Below, in pieces: positions 15,597 to 24,514 of a stretch of 40,175 bases of DNA. The stretch is taken from contig JAEZUI010000163.1 in NCBI GenBank assembly GCA_023421115.1, positions 1 through 40,175 on the forward strand. The letters run 5' to 3'. Origin of the DNA: Bacillota bacterium (GTDB taxonomy: Bacteria > Bacillota > Clostridia > Acetivibrionales > Acetivibrionaceae). A program made the position numbers and the translations under genes. How positions within the stretch are numbered: the first letter of the stretch is position 1; each line of letters begins with the position of its first letter. Below the pieces are notes generated by a model that was not told the DNA's origin, ran no database searches, and worked only from the letters and a program-made list of their open reading frames with translations.

Positions 15597-17231
15597 ATGG
15601 CGATTACTGATTTTCTTGAAAGAAATGCAAAGATTTATCCATCGGAAATTAGTCTGGTTGAAATAAATCCGGCCAATCAACCGGATCACACAGTTACCTG
15701 GCGCGAATACAATTTGATTGAGACAAGTCCTACTGAAAAATACCGTCGTGAAATGACCTGGAAGGAATTCGATATAAAGGCGAATCGTTTTGCGAATCTT
15801 TTGCTAACTCGAGGAATCAAGAAGGGGGACAAAGTAGCAATACTGCTTATGAATTGCTTGGAATGGCTTCCTATATATTTTGGTATTTTGAAAACAGGGG
15901 CATTGGCTGTACCGATGAATTACCGCTATACTGCTGAGGAAATTAAATACTGTCTCGATTTGTCAGAAGCAGATGCGCTGGTATTCGGACCTGAATTCAT
16001 AGGACGTGTTGAGCAGGTATTTGATCATCTCCATGGTGTTAAGACATTTTTCTATGTTGGAGAAAACAGGCCTACTTTTGCTGATAGCTATGATAAACTC
16101 GTATCCTATTGTTCTTCTACAGCACCTGCGGTGGAGTTGAAGGATGATGACGATGCGGCGATATATTTTTCTTCAGGCACAACAGGATTTCCAAAGGCAA
16201 TTTTACATACTCACAGTGCACTTATTTCCTCTTGTATGACAGAGCAAAATCACCATTTACAGGGTAGAGAAGATGTGTTTTTGTGTATTCCACCTCTCTA
16301 TCATACAGGGGCTAAAATGCACTGGTTTGGAAGTTTGTTGTCGGGCAGCAGAGCTGTTATCCTAAGAGGTGTAAAACCAGAGTGGGTAATGCAAGCGGTT
16401 TCGGATGAAAAAGCCACTATTGTTTGGCTACTTGTACCTTGGGTACAAGATATCTTAGATGCTATTGACCGCGGTGATATCAATCTTAAAGATTATCGCA
16501 TAGATCAGTGGAGACTTATGCATATTGGTGCTCAGCCTGTACCTCCAAGTCTTATCCGAAGGTGGAAGCAGGTATTCCCGAATCATCAGTATGATACCAA
16601 TTACGGCCTTAGTGAATCCATCGGTCCGGGTTGTGTTCACCTTGGAATAGAAAACATTCACAAGGTTGGTTCAATCGGAAAAGCGGGATATCTATGGGAA
16701 ACTGCTATTGTTAAAGAGAATGGCGAGCCTGTAGCACCAGGCGAGGTTGGTGAGTTGATTGTCAAAGGTCCCGGGGTAATGAAATGTTATTTCAATAACC
16801 CGAAGGCAACCTCAGAAATCCTAAAAGACGGTTGGCTATATACCGGTGATGTTGCACGAGCGGATGAAGACGGTTTTATATATTTGGTAGACCGTAAAAA
16901 AGATGTTATTATTACTGGTGGTGAGAATTTATATCCTGTGCAAATAGAAGATTTTCTGCGTGCGCACAATGCTATAAAAGACGTTGCTGTCATTGGACTT
17001 CCTGATGACAGATTAGGCGAAATCGCAGCTGCTATAATTGAGTTAAAAGAAGGTGCTGTTTGCACCGAAGAAGACATAAATGAGTTTTGTAAAGAACTAC
17101 CGCGTTATAAACGCCCACATAAAATAATTTTTGCCCAGGTACCGAGAAATCCTACCGGTAAGATTGAGAAGCCTAAACTTCGTGAAATATATTGCGGCAA
17201 AAGGCTTGTTGAAGCACAGACAACAAAATAA
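15597..17231 (+). CDS. AMP-dependent acyl-CoA synthetase/ligase
   Basis: A 544-aa adenylate-forming enzyme (ANL superfamily) that activates a carboxylic acid with ATP and joins it to CoA. The P-loop-like motif YFSSGTTGFPKA, the YGLSES motif, GWLYTGD and the hinge DRKKDVIITGGENLYP are all present, and the C-terminal PTGKIEK Lys is intact. The chain length it prefers is not readable; the layout is of the medium/long-chain fatty-acid type. Within about 30-60 there is an extra stretch before the usual first strand. ATG 15597 is preferred over 15558 because AAAGGA lies about 11 nt before it. It ends in its own terminator. Confidence 0.88.
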   Translation: MAITDFLERNAKIYPSEISLVEINPANQPDHTVTWREYNLIETSPTEKYRREMTWKEFDIKANRFANLLLTRGIKKGDKVAILLMNCLEWLPIYFGILKTGALAVPMNYRYTAEEIKYCLDLSEADALVFGPEFIGRVEQVFDHLHGVKTFFYVGENRPTFADSYDKLVSYCSSTAPAVELKDDDDAAIYFSSGTTGFPKAILHTHSALISSCMTEQNHHLQGREDVFLCIPPLYHTGAKMHWFGSLLSGSRAVILRGVKPEWVMQAVSDEKATIVWLLVPWVQDILDAIDRGDINLKDYRIDQWRLMHIGAQPVPPSLIRRWKQVFPNHQYDTNYGLSESIGPGCVHLGIENIHKVGSIGKAGYLWETAIVKENGEPVAPGEVGELIVKGPGVMKCYFNNPKATSEILKDGWLYTGDVARADEDGFIYLVDRKKDVIITGGENLYPVQIEDFLRAHNAIKDVAVIGLPDDRLGEIAAAIIELKEGAVCTEEDINEFCKELPRYKRPHKIIFAQVPRNPTGKIEKPKLREIYCGKRLVEAQTTK

Positions 17232-17250
17232 AACTTTTCTGTTTTTTTGG

Positions 17251-17280
17251 GGTTGCAGACATTAGTCTGTAGCCTTTTTA
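17251..17280 (+). terminator. Rho-independent terminator
   Basis: GGTTGCAGAC and GTCTGTAGCC pair around a 4-nt loop, followed by TTTTTATATT. It stands 20 bp after the acyl-CoA synthetase gene. Confidence 0.85.
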
Positions 17281-17329
17281 TATTCCGCATTTTTCAAACT
17301 TTTATTCACTTTAAAGTGTAAAATCATGC

Positions 17330-17335
17330 TATAAT
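17330..17335 (+). promoter_or_regulatory. Consensus -10 box before the glycerate kinase gene
   Basis: A perfect TATAAT about 100 bp before the glycerate kinase start and just after the preceding terminator. The -35 region 17 bp upstream (CACTTT) is poor, so this is a plausible but weak promoter call. Confidence 0.45.
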
Positions 17336-17436
17336 AACTGGTGTGCAGATTAAGTGTATTTTTTTAAATCAAACGGTTATTTCTGCCTGATTTGATTAAT
17401 GATCAAGTCCTTTATTATACTGAAGGGAGATACTTA

Positions 17437-18573
17437 ATGAAGAAAGTTGTGTTAATTCCTGATTCTTTTAAAGGTACATTAAGCTCTGTAAAAGTATGTG
17501 ATATAATACACAACAAAGTAAAAGAGCATTTTCCCCATTGTGAGATTGTTTCAATACCCGTAGCTGATGGTGGAGAAGGAAGTGTTGATTGCTTTTTGAC
17601 TGCTATTGGTGGCGAGAAGGCCATTACAAAAGTAAAAAATCCATATTTTGAAGAGATGGAAGCATTCTATGGGTTAATTGACGATGGAAAAACTGCAATA
17701 ATTGAAATGGCTGCCTGTGCGGGCTTGCCTCTTGTTGAAGATAGAAAGGATCCCGGGAAAACTACTACCTATGGAGTTGGACAATTAATTCTTGATGCTG
17801 CATATAGAGGTGTAAATAAGATAATAGTTGGACTTGGGGGAAGCTGTACAAATGATGGTGGTTGTGGTGCTGCTGCGGCAATAGGAATTAAGTTTTTCAA
17901 TGTAAAAGGGGACGAGTTTATCCCTACCGGTGGAACACTGCAGGATGTTGATAAAATTGATATGTCCGGCAAAGCAGCAGTTTTAAAAGGTGTAGAAATA
18001 ATATCAATGTGCGATATAGATAACCCAATGTATGGACCTACCGGTGCGGCTCATGTATTTGCACCGCAAAAGGGAGCAGATGGAGAAATGGTACTGCATC
18101 TGGATAATGGACTTAAGCACCTTTCAAAGGTTATTAAGAAAACTTTGAATAAGGATTTAGGAGAAATACCTGGAAGTGGAGCGGCCGGTGCTATGGGAGC
18201 AGGAATGCTTGCTTTCTTTGATTCAAAACTTCAAATGGGCATAGAAACTGTATTAGATACAGTAAAATTCAATTCTGTGATATCTGATGCTGATATAATA
18301 TTTACCGGTGAAGGAAAGTTTGATTGCCAAAGCTTAAGGGGTAAGGTAGTAATTGGGGTGGCAAAAAGGGCCAGACAGGTAAACGTTCCGGTCATAGTTA
18401 TATCAGGTGGTGCTGATTTAGGTATAGATGAAGCATATAAATTAGGAGTGACTTCTGTTTTTACAATTAACAGATTACCGGAAGACTTTGAAATAAGCCG
18501 GCCAAAGAGCTCAGAAAATTTAGCTTTTGCCGTAGATAATATTTTGCGTTTAATGAAAAAAATAAAAGAGTGA
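17437..18573 (+). CDS. glxK: Glycerate 2-kinase
   Basis: A 378-aa GlxK/GarK family kinase that phosphorylates D-glycerate with ATP. Family features: the start VLIPDSFKGTLSS, VADGGEGSVDC, the glycine-rich GLGGSCTNDGG, the metal-binding DIDNPMYGPTGAA and GSGAAGAMGAG, and the late FTGEGKFDCQS. The length is normal for the family. ATG 17437 follows GAAGGGAG by about 8 nt; a TTG further upstream is less likely. The lipoprotein gene follows after only 12 bp, so they probably share a transcript. Confidence 0.93.
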   Translation: MKKVVLIPDSFKGTLSSVKVCDIIHNKVKEHFPHCEIVSIPVADGGEGSVDCFLTAIGGEKAITKVKNPYFEEMEAFYGLIDDGKTAIIEMAACAGLPLVEDRKDPGKTTTYGVGQLILDAAYRGVNKIIVGLGGSCTNDGGCGAAAAIGIKFFNVKGDEFIPTGGTLQDVDKIDMSGKAAVLKGVEIISMCDIDNPMYGPTGAAHVFAPQKGADGEMVLHLDNGLKHLSKVIKKTLNKDLGEIPGSGAAGAMGAGMLAFFDSKLQMGIETVLDTVKFNSVISDADIIFTGEGKFDCQSLRGKVVIGVAKRARQVNVPVIVISGGADLGIDEAYKLGVTSVFTINRLPEDFEISRPKSSENLAFAVDNILRLMKKIKE

Positions 18574-18585
18574 GGTATTTATATT

Positions 18586-19935
18586 ATGAGGAAAATTAAA
18601 CTAATTGCTATAATTTTTATAATTTCTATGGTATCTTCATGTTCTAATAGTACAGGACCAAAAAAGATTGAGAAAACAGAGAAGTCATCAAATTTTCATA
18701 TTACCGCAGGATCAATAGATTCTTCACAGGTGGATAGTGTTGTAACTGATAAGCCGGATGCTTTGGGTATTGATAAATATCCTGATGAGGATGCTTCACA
18801 GCAACTTAAACAAACAAGAAACATACAAGCAAAGATAGTTGGTATAACTAGAAAAGAGGCAGGTTTATCTACTATTGAACCTATGGATTTCACAAACTTC
18901 AGTATTAACAAGAGGTTAAGAGAACTACTTGTTAATGCAGAGAGTTATAATAACAGTGATTATAAAAACGGAATAGTAATGGGAAGTGGAGTGCTGGTAA
19001 GTGAAAGATTTAAGGATAATATTGTTAATGACATAAAGATTGGAACTGATATTGACTATGTTAAAAAGACTCTTGGTGAGCCAAATGTTGCAGCAGATAT
19101 AAAATTTATTTTCTACAAGACAAAAGAGTACTACCTGGTGTTCAAAGGTTATGGAAAAGTTGAGTATGCGATACTTGTGAACCGTTCGATATCCAATGAT
19201 AAAGACATTTTAAGGTTCATTGTTAACGAGTTGGATGCAGAGAATGATTTAGGGGGAATACTAGAGAAAAATCAAAAGCTTTCAGACTTTTTTGAGGAAA
19301 GCGGACATATTAACGGTGGGGGATGGTATGCAAATTCATATTGCGGAGTGGAAATCGAACAATTTGATTCAAAAACTATTACTATATACAATAACTTTGA
19401 GGCTGATTTATTTAAAGTGAAAGATTTTGAATATGATATAAATTTTATAGACAGTGATTATCAGGTTAAGAAAGCGATAAGCAGCATAGAAGGTTATATA
19501 GCGGATAATTATGAGTTTGACACGGTAGGTGTATTATCTCCTAGTGGTAAATTGAAAAGTACATACTTTTGGGGTTATAGTATGAGTTATTACTTTAAAA
19601 TAAGAACTCTGGACAACAGCAAACCTGATTTTAGAGTGGCAGTTCCGGCAGGTGATTATAAGTGGTTAACTGATGATTATATTTTATACCTTAATGCATG
19701 GTTTACTGAGCCACATATAGTAAAAGTCAGCGACGATACTTCTTATGACGATATCGATATAATGTATAATTTGGGTGTATATGACAAAGACAATTCTCCC
19801 AATTCTTCATTTAGTTTTAGTATAAAGGGCATAAAGGATAACATCATAACTTTATATGATAGTGAGAGCAATAAGGAATACAAAGTTGAGTACTCAATTG
19901 GAAACAAAGGTATTGAGGTTAAACTGGCAAAATAA
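18586..19935 (+). CDS. Lipoprotein, unknown function
   Basis: A 449-aa lipoprotein with basic start, hydrophobic core and lipobox MVSSC (Cys19), then a low-complexity tether (about 20-75). The mature part has no family I recognise. It contains IGTDIDYVKKTLGEPN (about 161-176), a pattern shared with SmpA/BamE-like helices. The C-terminal half is rich in aromatic beta-strand-like sequence. A weak GAGG precedes the ATG. It is 12 bp behind glxK, so expression is linked, but a functional link is not evident. Confidence 0.75.
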   Translation: MRKIKLIAIIFIISMVSSCSNSTGPKKIEKTEKSSNFHITAGSIDSSQVDSVVTDKPDALGIDKYPDEDASQQLKQTRNIQAKIVGITRKEAGLSTIEPMDFTNFSINKRLRELLVNAESYNNSDYKNGIVMGSGVLVSERFKDNIVNDIKIGTDIDYVKKTLGEPNVAADIKFIFYKTKEYYLVFKGYGKVEYAILVNRSISNDKDILRFIVNELDAENDLGGILEKNQKLSDFFEESGHINGGGWYANSYCGVEIEQFDSKTITIYNNFEADLFKVKDFEYDINFIDSDYQVKKAISSIEGYIADNYEFDTVGVLSPSGKLKSTYFWGYSMSYYFKIRTLDNSKPDFRVAVPAGDYKWLTDDYILYLNAWFTEPHIVKVSDDTSYDDIDIMYNLGVYDKDNSPNSSFSFSIKGIKDNIITLYDSESNKEYKVEYSIGNKGIEVKLAK

Positions 19936-19938
19936 AAG

Positions 19939-19977
19939 AAAAACAAAACTCCCCTCTATTTTGGGAAGTTTTGTTTT
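19939..19977. terminator. Convergent bidirectional terminator
   Basis: AAAACAAAACTCCCC pairs imperfectly with GGGAAGTTTTGTTTT. A-rich and T-rich arms on both sides allow termination of the lipoprotein gene (plus strand) and of the sigma/DUF4179 operon (minus strand). Confidence 0.8.
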
Positions 19978-20074
19978 AGGTAATTCAAAACAACTGGTCA
20001 CAGCCGTTTCAAAAGATTTGATTGGCTTTGTGACATATATATTATACAGGTTTTTTTTGAAGCAACATTAACAG

Positions 20075-21226
20075 CTATTCTAAGTTTATTTCTTTTTTAT
20101 AGACAGCCTTTTCCTCCATTTTCCGTTGATCTGTTTCTTTCAAAGTATCAATAGCATCAGTACCTATATATACAAATAATCTGGTCAACTTTTTGCCTTT
20201 TACCGCAAAAATTTCTGTAGGTCCATTTTGTTCTTCGAATTGGAGTCTGTCTCCGTTCTGATCAAAAATGGAAACCCCATATTCTACAAAAGTTGACTTT
20301 GGAATAGTATCCATTTGCTGATCAATATCAATAGGTTCTTTTCCGACTGCCTCTAGTTTTTTAGATGCCTTCTTAAACTTTTTCAAATATGCCTGTAATT
20401 CTTCTTCTGACCGTTTACGCAGCGGTACAATTGATGTTACCTTAACTTCATATGGAGTAACCATTATACTTTCAATTCCATAGCCGGATGCATTCTTATC
20501 ATTTACTTCTATTATCCTGGTGTTTTCTCTATCCACTTCATAAGGTAACATAAATTCCCAATTGCCATCTATCTTTAGAATTGAAAATCCGTCTGATTGA
20601 TCGGCCCAGATTTGATTAAATGAAATATATAAGTCGCTTGAATTAGGTAGCTTATCTTGAAACTCACCCAATTCCAGCTTCATCATTCCTTTAAACGTAT
20701 TATTATCTACTTGTATTCCTTCTATATGATTGTTCATTAGCTGCTTTCTCTGTCCATTTTGTCCAATCCCCCAAATTCCTGAGGTATATAAGAAATGATG
20801 AGTCATAGTACCCTCGGAATTACTATAAAGACTAGCTATTTCTCTAAATGAGTTATCGTTTTTTAATAGAAATGAAATATATACAGAACTCCCATCGCAA
20901 AAGATTTCAGATGTGGTAATTTCAAGTCCATTATTCTTTGCTGTATAGCAAGCATTCAGAGCTTTTGTTGAATAGTCTCCCGGAAACTCTACTTTTTTCT
21001 CAACTTCAGCAAATATTTTTCCAACAACAGGCAGTTTTGAAGCCAATGTAGGATTTGATATACAAATAGCCATTAATATAATAACCGCAGCGGCAGTACC
21101 AAGACCTCCTATCTTTTTAATCATTCTTCTCTTATGAATTTTTTTTACTTCACTCATACTGCTTTCAATTACTTCATTCAGATTTTCCGGAATTGGAATA
21201 GAAATATAATCAAATTTATCCTTCAT
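20075..21226 (-). CDS. DUF4179-type membrane protein, probable anti-sigma
   Basis: A 383-aa protein with a cytoplasmic N-terminus (about 1-40), one membrane segment (about 43-62) and a large extracytoplasmic part. The region after the membrane segment (NPTLASKLPVVGKIFA) and the overall design match DUF4179 proteins, which are encoded beside ECF sigma factors in many clostridia and bacilli. The start overlaps the sigma gene by 11 bp, so the two are translationally coupled, and AAAGGAGG lies inside the sigma gene 9 nt before the ATG. I infer that the N-terminus sequesters the sigma factor and the outer domain senses a signal. The signal is unknown. Confidence 0.8.
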   Translation of the reverse strand: MKDKFDYISIPIPENLNEVIESSMSEVKKIHKRRMIKKIGGLGTAAAVIILMAICISNPTLASKLPVVGKIFAEVEKKVEFPGDYSTKALNACYTAKNNGLEITTSEIFCDGSSVYISFLLKNDNSFREIASLYSNSEGTMTHHFLYTSGIWGIGQNGQRKQLMNNHIEGIQVDNNTFKGMMKLELGEFQDKLPNSSDLYISFNQIWADQSDGFSILKIDGNWEFMLPYEVDRENTRIIEVNDKNASGYGIESIMVTPYEVKVTSIVPLRKRSEEELQAYLKKFKKASKKLEAVGKEPIDIDQQMDTIPKSTFVEYGVSIFDQNGDRLQFEEQNGPTEIFAVKGKKLTRLFVYIGTDAIDTLKETDQRKMEEKAVYKKEINLE

Positions 21227-21755
21227 AGATGTAATCCTCCTTTAGATAATTTTTCAATTCCTGTCTGGCACGATTCAAATAGCCTTTTACCGAGCCTTCA
21301 GGAATACCCATAATATAAGAAATCTGGCTTATCTTTAAATCGTTGAAATACCTTAAAACAATAATGGAACGATAATTATCAGGTAAAAAATCAATGGCCT
21401 GATATAGATCCAATTTTTCCTCAATGGGTAGAGAGTTATGGGGCTCTAATATTTCTATAGAATCGGAAAGAATATACTTTTCTGATTTCTTCAATACATC
21501 TTTGGCTGCATTAATTAAGATCTTTGTAATCCAGGTTTTGAAAAATTCTGGTTGCCGAAGCTTTTTTATGTATTCATAGCCATTAATTACGCAATCTCTT
21601 ACTACATCTAAAGCGGTACTTTCATCTCTTGTATATGAAAATGCAATTTTGTATAAATAGTCTTTGTGCATTTCAATCAACTCTCCATAAGCTTTTATAT
21701 TTCCTTTAATGGATAGTTTTGCGAGTCTATTTGCATCTACATTACTATTTTGCAA
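21216..21755 (-). CDS. ECF-type RNA polymerase sigma factor
   Basis: A protein of about 179 aa with sigma region 2 (about 20-90; YLYKIAFSYTRDESTALDVVRD and FKTWITKILINAAKDVLKK) and region 4 (about 120-175; LPDNYRSIIVLRY, ISQISYIMGIPEGSVKGYLNRARQELK). It lacks regions 1 and 3, as expected for the ECF group. The start is uncertain: TTG 21755 has GAGGTGG just upstream, while a longer form begins at TTG 21782. No ATG is near. It is the first gene of a two-gene operon with the DUF4179 protein. Many such genes regulate themselves, but I could not assign the promoter. Confidence 0.88.
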   Translation of the reverse strand: MQNSNVDANRLAKLSIKGNIKAYGELIEMHKDYLYKIAFSYTRDESTALDVVRDCVINGYEYIKKLRQPEFFKTWITKILINAAKDVLKKSEKYILSDSIEILEPHNSLPIEEKLDLYQAIDFLPDNYRSIIVLRYFNDLKISQISYIMGIPEGSVKGYLNRARQELKNYLKEDYIYEG

Positions 21756-21864
21756 GCTGCCACCTCTTTTCCTCCGTTTCAAATACCGGCCGGGTTTAAT
21801 TTTTTTGTACTGTACACATATTAGACCTAAAACAATATAAGAAGGTTACAATTTTAATAAAATA

Positions 21865-21901
21865 ATCCCAAAGGATAATTTAACGTATCTTCCTTTGGGA
21901 T
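21865..21901 (-). terminator. Terminator behind the YhfC/DUF3887 operon
   Basis: ATCCCAAAGGA and TCCTTTGGGAT form an 11-bp stem with a 15-nt loop. Read on the minus strand it is followed by an AT-rich tail with T4. Confidence 0.7.
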
Positions 21902-21946
21902 CTGTAATAATAGTTTAAATGGCGGATTTTAAGCTGTTTAACACTT

Positions 21947-22057
21947 TCAAAGGTTTATGCTCTTGTATAGTTTACCGTTAGCTGCTGCAAGAATATTTTT
22001 TGTGTCAACAAGTTCGATATAGTTATTCTGATCAAAAAGCCGGATTATCCAATTAAG
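21947..22057 (-). pseudogene. Possible C-terminal remnant of a lost gene
   Basis: A 36-codon open frame without a start codon, directly behind the DUF3887 gene. It reads LNWIIRLFDQNNYIELV, then DTKNILAAANGKLYKSINL, then a stop. Composition and codon use look protein-like (Trp, mixed charged residues), and a stop lies just upstream. It may be the 3' end of a gene deleted between it and the lipoprotein. I do not recognise the family, and chance cannot be excluded. Confidence 0.35.
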
Positions 22058-22068
22058 TTATACGATAT

Positions 22069-22488
22069 TTACTTGTAATAGAGTCCGGCAAGTTTCATTT
22101 GTTTAGTAAAAGTGATTGTAAAGGTAAAGGTTCTAATCTCATATTTTGCTTTTGCAACAACAACAGCAAATTCTTCTTCACTTGATTTATCAGTTGCTCC
22201 TCCAATGCTTATATCTCCCATTTCTTGAAAATTGCCTCCTTCATCAAGTGACTCATAAATTTTAGTAAAGGTATCATCGGTGAGAAGGTCTTTCAATTGC
22301 ACAGTGCATAATTCTTTTACTCCGTCTGAATCTCTAGCGTTTAGAAGAGAAATTACGTTTTCAGTGGCTTTTTTGACCTCCTCCTCGTTAAAATCGCTAG
22401 ATAATTTTTGACTGCAACCGCAAAGGAATGAAATGGATAAAACTATAACTACCAAAATGCTAAATGACCTAAATACTGATATTTTCAT
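22069..22488 (-). CDS. DUF3887-like lipoprotein
   Basis: A 139-aa lipoprotein: signal peptide with lipobox LCGC (Cys25), then one small alpha+beta domain (about 35-139). That domain runs from VKKATENVISLLNARDSDGV to the end KQMKLAGLYYK. This pattern (a helix ending in LLNARD, and a final KLAGLYxK strand) is that of DUF3887 proteins, whose function is unknown; in some proteins the domain precedes a hydrolase. Its ATG overlaps the stop of the upstream protease-like gene (ATGA, 22485-22488), so the two are translated together. Confidence 0.8.
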   Translation of the reverse strand: MKISVFRSFSILVVIVLSISFLCGCSQKLSSDFNEEEVKKATENVISLLNARDSDGVKELCTVQLKDLLTDDTFTKIYESLDEGGNFQEMGDISIGGATDKSSEEEFAVVVAKAKYEIRTFTFTITFTKQMKLAGLYYK

Positions 22489-23078
22489 AAAAGTTCCTCC
22501 TTGTAAAGTTTTTTTGAATTATAAGAATAAAAAATCATCAACAAATCTATTAATGCTAATGAACCTTCAATCAATAGTATGGAATTTGAAAGAGGCGATA
22601 GAAGAGGAATCAAAGAGTTTACAAAGCCATGAATTACTATCGCTATAAGTAGATATAATATTTTTCTATTCTTTCGAAATCCATTCCAAACAATGATTGT
22701 TAAGTTCACATGTAGGATAATTGCTAAAAACCTTTCGAGTACCGCTAACCCTAACTGCGAAATGGAGACTAAGGATAAAGCAGGTACTAAAAATATAAAT
22801 GCTTCAGCAATACCATGACCTAATCCAAAAATAATAGGCTGCGAAAAATTACACTTATCCGGTTTAATTAAAAACTGTTTAAATAAAAAACGAAAACTTT
22901 CCTCAAAAATACCTGCCGAAAACGCAATTAAAATAGAAATCACCAAAGGATTTAAGTTATATGCAAGCATGAATTTTGTTGAATTTTGCATATGTTGAAG
23001 AATAGGGAATCTTAACAATGGCTGAGACACTATAAAACAAGCTGCACCTAATAAAAACCATAGAATATTCTTCAACAT
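22485..23078 (-). CDS. YhfC-like intramembrane protease family protein
   Basis: A protein of about 197 aa with six or so membrane segments. GIFEESFRFLFKQFL carries the EExxR motif, and FGLGHGIAEAF and ILHVNLTIIVW supply the following His residues. This order matches the YhfC family, related to type II CAAX-protease/bacteriocin-processing (ABI) membrane enzymes. The protease activity is inferred, not known. ATG 23078 has GGTGGT 8 nt upstream; a GTG at 23093 is possible. It forms a two-gene operon with the DUF3887-like lipoprotein, a plausible substrate or partner (inference). Confidence 0.8.
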   Translation of the reverse strand: MLKNILWFLLGAACFIVSQPLLRFPILQHMQNSTKFMLAYNLNPLVISILIAFSAGIFEESFRFLFKQFLIKPDKCNFSQPIIFGLGHGIAEAFIFLVPALSLVSISQLGLAVLERFLAIILHVNLTIIVWNGFRKNRKILYLLIAIVIHGFVNSLIPLLSPLSNSILLIEGSLALIDLLMIFYSYNSKKLYKEELL

Positions 23079-23470
23079 CAGATTTACCACCACCGTATCT
23101 TTAATTTATAATAACACCTGACTTTTATATAATTGTATCACGTAGACTGTTCAAGTCAAATAGAATTATTTATTACCTATAACTGAAGGAAGCTTATAAA
23201 TTTTGAAACATAGGAAAAATATATTGCTAAACAAAAAACCTTAAATATATATTAATTTTTTTGTTTATATCTTGCAAACATGTTAACATCTATGTAAAAA
23301 TATACTAGTAGTAAGTTAAGATTGTTTTACAGAAATACCTAGCAGAATTTTATGCTAAAAAGCAGGTGTGTTTAAGAACAAGTAGGAGCGTTCTAAATAT
23401 TATGATACAATAGGTAAAATGCTATAAAAAGCAGTCAAAGTGTAAATTCATAAATGTGAGGAGAATAATT
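23079..23470. other. Divergent promoter region
   Basis: A 390-bp AT-rich spacer between divergent genes. It must hold promoters for the YhfC operon (minus) and for the coiled-coil/AAA+ pair (plus). I see no repeat, gene or confident promoter match. Confidence 0.4.
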
Positions 23471-24409
23471 GTGGAGAAGAAAACACTTATCGAAATTAAG
23501 AATAAACTAATAAAACTGCCGCTTTTACAAGATAGATTAAAGAAGCTTCAAGATGAAATCAACAAGGCAGAAAATAATGTTCAGTTGTTGCTAGATAGAT
23601 ATGAGAAAGAAACACTAGATGTAGAGAATCTAAAAAAAGATTCTCTATCGGTAACCATTCTCAAGTTCGTTGGAAAGTATGAGGGTAAGATTACAAAAGA
23701 AACAGAAGAAATGCTTACGGCAAAATTGGAATACGATAAGGCAATTGGACGAGTTAATGAACTAAATAATGAGAAGGATATACTTACAAACAGAATAGCT
23801 AAATTGAGCAAAGAAAGAGAGTTGTACGAACAAGAGCTAAAAAGACGTGAAGAAATAGTAAAGAGCAATTCAGCTGATACAGTTTCAGAAAGATATATGG
23901 AGCTTGAAGCGGAACAAAATTTATTGGCAAGACAAATTATTGAAACAGATGAAGCAATAAAAGCAGCAAAAAAGGTGATTGATACAGCAGATTGCACAAT
24001 TAAAAATCTTGACAGTGCAGAGCAATGGGCAACCTATGATGCTTGGACAAAGGGTGGAATATTTAGCTATTTGGCAAAATATGACCATATAGATGAAGCC
24101 CAGGAAAATGCAAATCGATTACAGTCACAGATAAAGGATTTACAAAAAGAGCTTAAAGATCTAGATAATATTGAGGATGTATCTTTTTACGGTGTAGATT
24201 CTACAACAAGAACAATAGATTTTTGGTTTGACAATATATTTACCGATATGGCTGTAAGGGATAGAATTCGTGATGACAACAAAAGTTTGAGGAATCTTAG
24301 AGACAAAATTGATAAGATTATTATGTATCTTGAAAAAAGCAAAGAGGAATTGTCTCAAAAGATCACAGAAGTCGAAGCTAAAAAGAGTGATCTGATTATT
24401 TCAGCGTAA
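23471..24409 (+). CDS. Coiled-coil protein, unknown
   Basis: A 312-aa charged protein that is mostly helical coiled coil: heptad-like Leu/Ile runs at about 1-60, 75-160 and 195-225, and again at the end (about 265-305, LRNLRDKIDKIIMYLEKS). Between the coils there is a globular segment (about 170-200; WATYDAWTKGGIFSYLAKYDH) and another (about 225-260; YGVDSTTRTIDFWFDNIFTD). It has no signal or membrane segment. GTG 23471 is chosen because GAGGAGAA lies 8 nt before it. It is 105 bp upstream of an AAA+ ATPase gene. A coiled-coil partner or substrate of the ATPase is a reasonable inference. Confidence 0.75.
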   Translation: MEKKTLIEIKNKLIKLPLLQDRLKKLQDEINKAENNVQLLLDRYEKETLDVENLKKDSLSVTILKFVGKYEGKITKETEEMLTAKLEYDKAIGRVNELNNEKDILTNRIAKLSKERELYEQELKRREEIVKSNSADTVSERYMELEAEQNLLARQIIETDEAIKAAKKVIDTADCTIKNLDSAEQWATYDAWTKGGIFSYLAKYDHIDEAQENANRLQSQIKDLQKELKDLDNIEDVSFYGVDSTTRTIDFWFDNIFTDMAVRDRIRDDNKSLRNLRDKIDKIIMYLEKSKEELSQKITEVEAKKSDLIISA

Positions 24410-24514
24410 TTTCAGGTGATACCTATAAAATAGGAAATAGTTTAGACAATTAAAATGTTGATTATTTTAGCACTAATGTTTATCATAGAATAAAAAATGA
24501 TTTAGGGGTAAGTA

